Assembly: GCA_964491515.1 (NCBI GenBank)
Contig: CAZBGQ010000006.1
Coordinates: 1 to 64,000, forward strand
From: CAZBGQ01 sp964491515
GTDB taxonomy: Bacteria > Patescibacteriota > Gracilibacteria > UBA1369 > UBA12473
Direction of reading: 5' to 3'
DNA length: 64,000 nt
The position numbers and the translations under genes were made by a program. Below, one piece after another: positions 59,007 through 64,000 of this stretch. Numbering within the stretch: position 1 is the stretch's first letter; each line of letters starts with the position of its first letter. Below the pieces are notes generated by a model. That model was not told the origin of the DNA, did not search any database, and was given only the letters and a program-made list of their open reading frames with translations.

Positions 59007-59318
59007 GGGCAGGTAGTGAAGCGGTCAAACACGGCAGACTGTCAAAATGGCAGCCCATGAGGGAAACTTCATGGTGAACTTTCCGGGATAACGGTGAAAC
59101 CTAAACTCCACTTAGGTGGTGCAAGGCAATACCGTGGGAACCTTACAGGAAGTGAGTCAGCGATGAGGTAGGGAGCTCCGTAGAGACTAGATACCGGAAT
59201 ACCTAATTCCTGCATGCAGGATATGGTAAAGATATAGTCCGCACCCTTAGGAAACTCTGGGATTATGTGAAATCTGTTCCTTTCAGGTTCGGGGGTTCGA
59301 ATCCCTCCCTGCCCACCA
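59007..59318 (+). tRNA. tRNA-Tyr(GTA) interrupted by a group I intron
   Basis: Exon 1 is 59007-59042 and exon 2 59270-59318. Joined, they give acceptor GGGCAGG/CCTGCCC, anticodon arm GCAGA-CTGTAAA-TCTGT with anticodon GTA, a class II variable arm with a CCT-TTC-AGG mini-hairpin, T arm GGGGG-TTCGAAT-CCCTC, discriminator A and encoded CCA. A long variable arm plus GTA anticodon identifies tyrosine. Without splicing the anticodon is broken after its second base. Confidence 0.9.
59043..59269 (+). ncRNA. Group I self-splicing intron (227 nt) in the tRNA-Tyr anticodon
   Basis: The 5' exon end CTGT pairs with a guide GCAG at 59050-59053 (in tggcag) with a U-G wobble at the splice site. The intron ends with G (59269). 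The conserved core is present: the gagactagata segment and, near the 3' end, aagatatagtcc, the P7 strand typical of tRNA group I introns. Splicing occurs between anticodon bases 35 and 36. There is no internal ORF. Confidence 0.88.
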
Positions 59319-59328
59319 GTTTCAGTTC

Positions 59329-59358
59329 AAAAAAGCCCCGCATAAATGCGAGGCTTTT
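59329..59358. terminator. Bidirectional terminator between tRNA-Tyr and SLH gene
   Basis: aagccccgcat and atgcgaggctt pair with one internal mismatch, with an A-run before and a T-run after. On the minus strand the T-run is long, ending the SLH gene transcript; on the plus strand it can end tRNA-Tyr. Confidence 0.75.
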
Positions 59359-59369
59359 AGAGTAATTAT

Positions 59370-59969
59370 TTAGCATTCATCACACGGAAAAGGTTCGTAG
59401 CTAGTGTCTTCGTCAAAGGGACCAAACCAGCGATCTTCATCATGTCCGATGTGGATATAAAAGCCCTCGCCACCTCCGGCCTCGTGGAGGTAAGCTTTAT
59501 AGATTTCTTCATCATATTTATATTCGCCTTCTAGAGAAAAGGCAGGGGAAAGGTGCCTAACAACACTGCCTGGAGTGGGGTTGATACCTGCACGTGCCAT
59601 TAAAATCATTGAATTATAATCACCTAGTTCAAGATCTAGGGAAGAAATATTTTCTAAAACATCATAAAGTTGATCAGACGTTACATACCGGTGACTTCTC
59701 ATGGTTCCATAATGGTCCGAAGTGATTACGTCATACATACGATTCATCATCACCGCCATTTCAGCGCGCGTGACTTGGTTATCCGGGCGAAAGGTATAGT
59801 CTTCATATCCCTTAATTATTCCTTTTGTTTGAAGGGCGGAGACAGCTGGTTGATACCAAGGGGCAAAGGAAGACGCATCTTGGAATGGTTCCAAGGGGCT
59901 TAAAGCAAAGGCAACAGAGCTGAGAGTTAAAAGCAGGCCACCGATGAGCCATAAAAATTTATTAAACAT
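59370..59969 (-). CDS. Secreted single-SLH-domain protein
   Basis: 199 residues: signal peptide (MFNKFLWLIGGLLLTLSSVAF...), then one SLH repeat (about 30-90: FAPWYQPAVSALQTKG, IIKGYEDYTFRPDNQVTRAE). A unique C-terminal half has an acidic end (IGHDEDRWFGPFDEDTSYE) and two Cys in the last five residues. A single SLH is fewer than the usual three, so stable anchoring may need oligomerisation. The C-terminal function is unknown. Confidence 0.8.
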   Translation of the reverse strand: MFNKFLWLIGGLLLTLSSVAFALSPLEPFQDASSFAPWYQPAVSALQTKGIIKGYEDYTFRPDNQVTRAEMAVMMNRMYDVITSDHYGTMRSHRYVTSDQLYDVLENISSLDLELGDYNSMILMARAGINPTPGSVVRHLSPAFSLEGEYKYDEEIYKAYLHEAGGGEGFYIHIGHDEDRWFGPFDEDTSYEPFPCDEC

Positions 59970-60044
59970 GAGTATAAGGTTAATAGAATAGGCATGTTCA
60001 GAAGTGTATCACGAGAAAAGCATATAAATCTTACGACATAACAG

Positions 60045-60067
60045 AAAAACTCCTCCGAAAGGGGGAG
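60045..60067 (-). terminator. Terminator after lipoprotein gene
   Basis: On the minus strand CTCCCCC, loop TTTC and GGAGGAG (one mismatch) are followed by TTTTT. It lies 28 nt after the lipoprotein stop. Confidence 0.7.
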
Positions 60068-60094
60068 CTTCTGCGACACCCAGGAGGCTGTAAT

Positions 60095-60772
60095 TTACTG
60101 AACGCCTGGCGTTTCTAGTGCGATTGAGCTCACGATTCCTTGAAGGACATCCTGGTCAGCCAAGAAGTTTTCAGGTTCAGTCACTAATAAGACCACGAAG
60201 TTTATCCATGGATTATAAGGGTCCAAGTTGAGTGTTACCCATTCAGTTTTAACCTTTTCTCCATCTAGTTTGCCTTCGTAGATCTCCCAGGTCACGTCAT
60301 ACGGGCCCATGAGAGCTTCTCCCGAGTCTGTGAGTTCTTTGTGTGTGGATTCACGGTAGGGTTCGATTTGAGAAGCGACAGAGCGCCAGATGAACAATTT
60401 AGTTGGATCATTCTCCTTGTCGGAGGCTGGAACGAACGCCACTTCTGTTTCCTTGGCGCTAACGTTCACCCAACTTAGAGGGTGGAGAAATTTGAGGCCA
60501 ATAATATTTGATTCATAAGGAATGTAGTCAGCGGAGACGCAACCTCCATGGAGTTGTTTGATACAAACAGTGTTGTCCACTACAAATCCAAATTCTTCAA
60601 TGGTTATAACCTCATCAGTCGTTTCGTCTGTAGCGTCGGCAATTTCTTCGGTGGATGTTTCGGTGTCGTTTTCGCTGAAAAGAGAAGGTCCTTCGGGGCC
60701 GCCAAAACAGCCGGCTAGTAATAGTATGGCAAAAAGAGAGGAAATGAGTGCAAGATATTTAATATGTTTCAT
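60095..60772 (-). CDS. Putative lipoprotein
   Basis: 225 residues. A type II signal with lipobox LLAGC (Cys at about 22) is followed by a Thr/Glu/Asp-rich linker and a soluble domain (about 58-225: GFVVDNTVCIKQLHGGCVS, FLHPLSWVNVSAKETEV, WVTLNLDPYNPWINFVVLLV). No family is recognised beyond the PsbP-like feel of the FxHPxSW and VVLLVTEPE segments. Outer-face membrane attachment is expected. Confidence 0.7.
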   Translation of the reverse strand: MKHIKYLALISSLFAILLLAGCFGGPEGPSLFSENDTETSTEEIADATDETTDEVITIEEFGFVVDNTVCIKQLHGGCVSADYIPYESNIIGLKFLHPLSWVNVSAKETEVAFVPASDKENDPTKLFIWRSVASQIEPYRESTHKELTDSGEALMGPYDVTWEIYEGKLDGEKVKTEWVTLNLDPYNPWINFVVLLVTEPENFLADQDVLQGIVSSIALETPGVQ

Positions 60773-60851
60773 CGAAAAATGGGTTTAAAAAGACAATAAA
60801 GAACGTTCGAATGATAGCAAACGCATTATAAAAAGCAAAAAAATAGAATTT

Positions 60852-60866
60852 AGTAGGTAAGTTACG
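60852..60866. repeat. 15-bp inverted repeat, left edge of GC-rich island
   Basis: agtaggtaagttacg is the exact reverse complement of 62363-62377. It marks where AT-rich host sequence changes to GC-rich sequence. Confidence 0.9.
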
Positions 60867-60943
60867 AAAAGTCTCTCGTCTCCAAGACCCCCCAATACCT
60901 GCTCCGACACAAGTACCGGGGGGCCTTATGTCGCAGGGGCGAT

Positions 60944-62188
60944 CTAGCTGGCGTGGACCTCAGGGGGTGAGTCGGAGAACCGGCCCACCTTGAGCAGCTT
61001 GGCGGCGATGAACGTCATGGGCGCGGCGAGGAAGGAGAGCAGGGCCCCCATCTTTGCCGCATCCTGGATGTTCCCGGCAGGGAACGCGACGGTCGCCATG
61101 AACAGTGCCACGGTGAAGCCGATGGCGGCAGCACAGCCGACGACGATCATCTCCTTCTTGGTGACTCCGTCCGGGAGGCCGAGCTTCAGGACGACCGCGG
61201 CGAACATGCCGAAGCCGAAGATGAAGAGCGGCTTGCCGACCAGGAGGGAGGTCATCACCAGGTAGCTGGTGTCACCGATGGCGTTCAGGACGACACCGGC
61301 GTTCATGAGCCCGAAGAGCCCGAGAATGAGTTCGACCGGGTTCTTCCACCAGTGCTCGAACTCGTTGAGGGTATCGTGGCGGTTCATCTCTTCCTCCGCG
61401 AACATCCCGAGGTCGCTCTGCGCATGTGGCATCGCGAAGATGACCGGCAGCAGTCCGAGGGACGGGTGTACGCCGGTGAGCGCGAACCCGAACCACGAGA
61501 TGGTGCCGGGGATGAGGATGTACCACCAGAAGCTGTGGAGCCGGAACACCTTCCAGAAGGTGAGCGACAGCCCCACGGCGATGACCGGCAGGAGCATCCA
61601 GAGCGGCTGGATTTCCTCGGCAGGGAAGCAGATCGCGAGGATCGCCATGATGAGGCCGTCGTCGACCACACCGATGAACAGCACGACCGGGATGGCGGGG
61701 TGCTTCGGTCCGAAGATGATCCGGGCCACCATCAGCGAGAAGGCGATATCCGTGGCACACGGAACCGCCCACCCATCGGAGATCATCTTCCACTGCGCGA
61801 TGAGGATGGCCCCGCCCACGTAGATCAGAGCGGGACCGACGGTCCCACCGACCGTGGCGAAGAGAAGGGTGCCAGCCTTCCTGATGTCCTCGAGTGCGCC
61901 GCCTTTCAGGAACGCCTCTCGGATCTCTTTCGCTGCGATAGCGAAGAAGAGAGCCATGAGGATGTCGTTGAGGAAGTAGTGGGACGTGATGACGCGGTGG
62001 TCACCGTGAATCTCGCCCACGAGATGGTTGTTCAGGATTGGGAGGTGGAGCATGTGCTTGTACGACTCATTGTCCAGGTTGGCCCAGATCAGTGCACACA
62101 CTGTTCCCACGAGGAGAAATATGGAGTTGGCCAGCATGAACTGGTTCAGCTCCCTCAGTTTCTGTACCACGGCGTATCTCGCTTTCAA
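60944..62188 (-). CDS. nhaA: Na+/H+ antiporter NhaA
   Basis: 414 residues, polytopic. It starts at TTG (62188); MKARYAVVQKLRELNQFMLA is followed by the family segment ALIWANLDNESY. The transport-site Asp pair is in GVVDDGLIMAIL. Other landmarks are AVPCATDIAFSLMVARIIFG, the GTVGPALIYVGGAI helix and a CAAAIGFTVALFMATVAF helix. Codons are strongly G/C-ending, unlike all neighbours, consistent with transfer from a high-GC donor. It exchanges Na+ for H+ across the membrane. Confidence 0.93.
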   Translation of the reverse strand: MKARYAVVQKLRELNQFMLANSIFLLVGTVCALIWANLDNESYKHMLHLPILNNHLVGEIHGDHRVITSHYFLNDILMALFFAIAAKEIREAFLKGGALEDIRKAGTLLFATVGGTVGPALIYVGGAILIAQWKMISDGWAVPCATDIAFSLMVARIIFGPKHPAIPVVLFIGVVDDGLIMAILAICFPAEEIQPLWMLLPVIAVGLSLTFWKVFRLHSFWWYILIPGTISWFGFALTGVHPSLGLLPVIFAMPHAQSDLGMFAEEEMNRHDTLNEFEHWWKNPVELILGLFGLMNAGVVLNAIGDTSYLVMTSLLVGKPLFIFGFGMFAAVVLKLGLPDGVTKKEMIVVGCAAAIGFTVALFMATVAFPAGNIQDAAKMGALLSFLAAPMTFIAAKLLKVGRFSDSPPEVHAS

Positions 62189-62362
62189 GGTTCATCGTTC
62201 TCGGTTGATTGCACCACTGCTATCCCGGTCGGCGCCTGCCGACTCGGACAGTGGCTGTGCGCATGATGGGCGCGAGGCGGTCAGCTATGTCGGAGTGCTG
62301 AGCGGTAGACTATGTTCACAGGTCGCCTACAGACCCACCTCGGTATTGAGGATTTCTAAAAA

Positions 62363-62377
62363 CGTAACTTACCTACT
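62363..62377. repeat. 15-bp inverted repeat, right edge of GC-rich island
   Basis: cgtaacttacctact is the exact inverse of 60852-60866. It is followed by TTTT, so the pair could also be read as two halves of a terminator split by the insertion. Confidence 0.9.
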
Positions 62378-62550
62378 TTTCAAGGATCACCCGTAGTCGC
62401 CCGAAGGTAACTCGCGGATAGGAGTGTGGGCACGGGATATTCCGCTTGTTAAAGGGATTTCTCCTCGTTTGCTCACAGGAGAAGGACCCTATCAAAAAAG
62501 GGTAAATAAATCAATAGACCAAAGGTCTGGTTTTTTTGAGAGTCGCCGCC
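62378..62550. other. Non-coding stretch before murA
   Basis: No credible ORF was found. It holds short hairpins (ttctcct...aggagaa at about 62459-62483, accct...agggt at about 62486-62503) and the terminator at 62515. Together with 62189-62362, which is GC-rich leader of nhaA, nearly 400 bp here lack a gene. A structured leader or small RNA is possible, but no known family is recognised. Confidence 0.4.
62515..62537 (+). terminator. Rho-independent terminator-like hairpin upstream of murA
   Basis: agacc, loop aaa, ggtct, then gg and seven T. It lies about 50 nt before the murA ATG, and there is no protein gene on the plus strand for 3 kb upstream, so it may end an unrecognised transcript or attenuate murA. 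Confidence 0.6.
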
Positions 62551-62556
62551 TATAAT
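62551..62556 (+). promoter_or_regulatory. -10 element TATAAT of murA
   Basis: A perfect TATAAT, 29 nt upstream of the murA ATG, directly after the terminator. The -35 position reads TGGTTT, a weak match. Confidence 0.5.
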
Positions 62557-62585
62557 CAAACCACTTTATTCATAGAGCATTGGTT

Positions 62586-63848
62586 ATGCCAAAATTCATC
62601 GTCACCGGCGGACAGCCCCTGAGAGGATCTGTAAAGATTCACGGCTCAAAGAATGCAGCGTTGCCGATTTTAGCGGCCACGTTACTGACGGATGAGCCGT
62701 GTACGTTGCACAATGTTCCTGATATTTCAGATGTACACGCGTTTGTTGAACTGTTGGGAGGGTTAGGAGCAGAAGTGACTTTTGAGGAAAATACCATCAC
62801 CGTTCATGCGGCAGAAATTCGAGTGAGTGATTTACCGTCAGAATTGGTCAAACAAATGAGAGCGTCCCTGTTATTACTGGGGCCGTTACTGGCACGTTGT
62901 CAGGAAGTAGAAATGGATTTCCCAGGAGGATGTGTGTTAGGAAAACGGTCTATTAATGCACACACACATGCGCTTGAGGCATTGGGCGCGACTATTACTG
63001 AAAACAACAGTCGACTTCAAGCAAAAGCACCGAAATTAAAAGGGGCCAACATCATCATGGCGGAAGCCAGTGTGACTGCCACAGAAAATGCGATTATGGC
63101 CGCCGCACTTGCTGAGGGAAAAACTGAAATTCATTGGGCGGCCATGGAACCTCACGTACAAGATTTATGCCATTTCTTAGTTAGTATGGGGGCGGTGATC
63201 AGTGGAATTGGGACCCCTACATTGTATGTGGAAGGCGTTGAAAAGCTTCACGGAACGGAATACACCGTCACGTCTGACTATTTGGCGACGGGAACGTTGG
63301 CCATTGCCGCTTTACTTACGCGAGGAGAAGTCACCCTCGAAGGAATTGTGCCAGATCATCTCGATAGTTTTTGGCAGAAGCTAGAAGAAGTAGGCGCTCC
63401 ATTTGAATTGGGCCCAAATTGGGTGCGTATCAATTCATTGCCAGAGGGTCAATATTTGAAGCCGGTCGAACAGTTAAAAACCGCCGTGTTTCCTGGATTT
63501 GCCACCGATCTTCAGGCTCCATTCACGGTGTTACTCACTCAAGCCGACGGGGAAAGCCGAGTGTTTGAAACGCTTTTCGAAGGACGCTTAAATTATCTAT
63601 TTGAACTTGAAAGAATGGGAGCTGAATTGACCGTTCATAATCCTCAGCAAGCCACGATTCATGGCCCGGCGCGCCTCAAAGGAGCGCCTATTGTGAGCTG
63701 TGACATTCGCGCCGGGGCTGCGATGGTTTTGGCCGCACTCACCGCCGAAGGAACGACTGAAATCAGTGACATTCGCTACATTGATCGTGGATACGAACGT
63801 TTGGATGAGACATTAAGATCTTTGGGCGCAAAAATAGAGCGGATTTAA
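62586..63848 (+). CDS. murA: UDP-N-acetylglucosamine 1-carboxyvinyltransferase
   Basis: First committed step of peptidoglycan synthesis. The start ATG at 62586 (MPKFIVTGGQPLRGSVKIHG) is preferred over TTG at 62580. Active-site features are SKNAALPILAATLL (catalytic Lys), FPGGCVLGKRSINAH with the PEP-binding Cys, and EGRLNYLFELERMG. Full-length (420 residues). It works before MurB, encoded 6.2 kb upstream. Confidence 0.96.
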   Translation: MPKFIVTGGQPLRGSVKIHGSKNAALPILAATLLTDEPCTLHNVPDISDVHAFVELLGGLGAEVTFEENTITVHAAEIRVSDLPSELVKQMRASLLLLGPLLARCQEVEMDFPGGCVLGKRSINAHTHALEALGATITENNSRLQAKAPKLKGANIIMAEASVTATENAIMAAALAEGKTEIHWAAMEPHVQDLCHFLVSMGAVISGIGTPTLYVEGVEKLHGTEYTVTSDYLATGTLAIAALLTRGEVTLEGIVPDHLDSFWQKLEEVGAPFELGPNWVRINSLPEGQYLKPVEQLKTAVFPGFATDLQAPFTVLLTQADGESRVFETLFEGRLNYLFELERMGAELTVHNPQQATIHGPARLKGAPIVSCDIRAGAAMVLAALTAEGTTEISDIRYIDRGYERLDETLRSLGAKIERI

Positions 63849-63860
63849 TGCACATGATCT

Positions 63861-64000
63861 CTAAAATGTTAGTTGTATACGACCTGAGAGGTCATTTCGA
63901 TGCACCGTTAAACCCATTCGGAAGTAGGAAGTAAGGGTTTCTTCGTGTGGATGGCCGAATGAATTATCCACTCCAGATTGAATCACCGCCGTTGTAGGCT
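63861..64000 (-). CDS. C-terminal tail of ComEC-like MBL hydrolase (truncated by window edge)
   Basis: A minus-strand frame is open from the window edge to TAG at 63861-63863, giving 45 residues. These include GVDNSFGHPHEETLTSYFRM then GLTVHRNDLSGRIQL. The DNxxGHPHEExLxxY...VxRxDxxGxI pattern is that of the C-terminal metallo-beta-lactamase-like domain of ComEC/Rec2 DNA-uptake channels. It is convergent with murA. With comM and yraN it suggests a natural-transformation gene set. Confidence 0.65.
   Translation of the reverse strand, partial: PTTAVIQSGVDNSFGHPHEETLTSYFRMGLTVHRNDLSGRIQLTF

Larger units (their letters stand above)
60852..62377. mobile_element. GC-rich island with nhaA, framed by inverted repeats
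   Basis: About 1.5 kb of sequence much richer in G and C than everything around it contains one complete gene, nhaA. The composition shift coincides with perfect 15-bp inverted repeats on both sides. Inner 7-mers caatacc (left) and ggtattg (right) extend the symmetry imperfectly. No transposase is present, so it could be a cassette moved in trans, an ancient transfer or a chimeric assembly piece. Confidence 0.55.

Noticed and set aside
59007..59318. tRNA-Asp(GTC) reading of the split tRNA
   Set aside because: Reading through the 5' exon gives GTC, but joining the exons at the group I boundaries gives GTA, and the long variable arm fits tyrosine, not aspartate.
61352..62266. 304-residue plus-strand frame opposite nhaA
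   Set aside because: It is a high-GC shadow of the motif-rich nhaA gene, full of Arg, Glu, His and Asp, with no recognisable protein features.

Overview
The window reads as a chromosomal segment of a Candidate Phyla Radiation (Patescibacteria) bacterium, most like Peregrinibacteria or its relatives. Pointers are a DUF4012 protein, a cohesin/dockerin surface pair, a class I lysyl-tRNA synthetase, TrbC/VirB2-like small pilin proteins, an SLH-plus-CAP protein and many unassignable short genes. TGA is used as a stop (for example at the end of the ECF sigma gene), so the TGA=Gly code of Gracilibacteria/Absconditabacteria does not apply. Base composition is moderate except for one GC-rich island around nhaA. 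There is no rRNA, no CRISPR array and no intact transposase. One scaffold gap (10 N) lies at 2747-2756.

Layout. 1-7.1 kb: a cell-surface locus with two small secreted WxL-like proteins, three membrane-anchored DUF916-like proteins and a 5'-truncated acidic repeat protein. 7.2-14.3 kb: a GT-C membrane glycosyltransferase and an overlapping dockerin/cohesin gene pair. 14.4-21.6 kb: recR, folE, pdxT, pdxS, carB and a methyltransferase. 22.3-36.1 kb: comM, yraN, dnaB, lysS, a receiver-only response regulator, a DUF4012 protein, guaA and a PAP2/lipid-kinase-like fusion. 36.1-42.5 kb: a K+ channel, an HTH-membrane protein behind an eight-site palindromic operator array, ybeY, an ECF sigma/anti-sigma-like pair and a thiolase-fold protein. 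42.5-53.6 kb: a two-domain peptidoglycan hydrolase, yajQ, a RAP/DUF559-like protein and a run of orphan genes. 53.7-64 kb: PRC-barrel, pilin-like, MBL-fold, murB, SLH-CAP, a homing-endonuclease-like gene beside a tRNA-Tyr split by a group I intron, a lipoprotein, the nhaA island, murA and the tail of a ComEC-like gene.

The most interesting signals are regulatory and structural. (1) Three divergent intergenic regions (comM, yraN/dnaB, 78-aa gene/guaA) carry 11-bp direct-repeat arrays of Pho-box format. Each ends exactly 10 nt before a -10-like hexamer, which lies 6-7 nt from an ATG. (2) Many other genes show a -10-like hexamer ending 6-7 nt before the ATG, suggesting pervasive leaderless transcription. 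(3) An HTH gene is preceded by eight TGTCYRGACA palindromes at about helical phase. (4) A WxL/DUF916-type surface system, in which Trp is replaced by Phe, occurs outside the Firmicutes. (5) A group I intron interrupts the anticodon of tRNA-Tyr. (6) A GC-rich nhaA cassette is framed by 15-bp inverted repeats.

Working together: murA, murB, the SLT/M15 hydrolase, and the SLH, LysM and WxL-like proteins form a cell-envelope theme. comM, yraN and the ComEC-like tail suggest natural transformation. recR, dnaB and lysS are housekeeping information genes, and guaA, carB, folE and pdxST are biosynthetic remnants that are unusually rich for this radiation.
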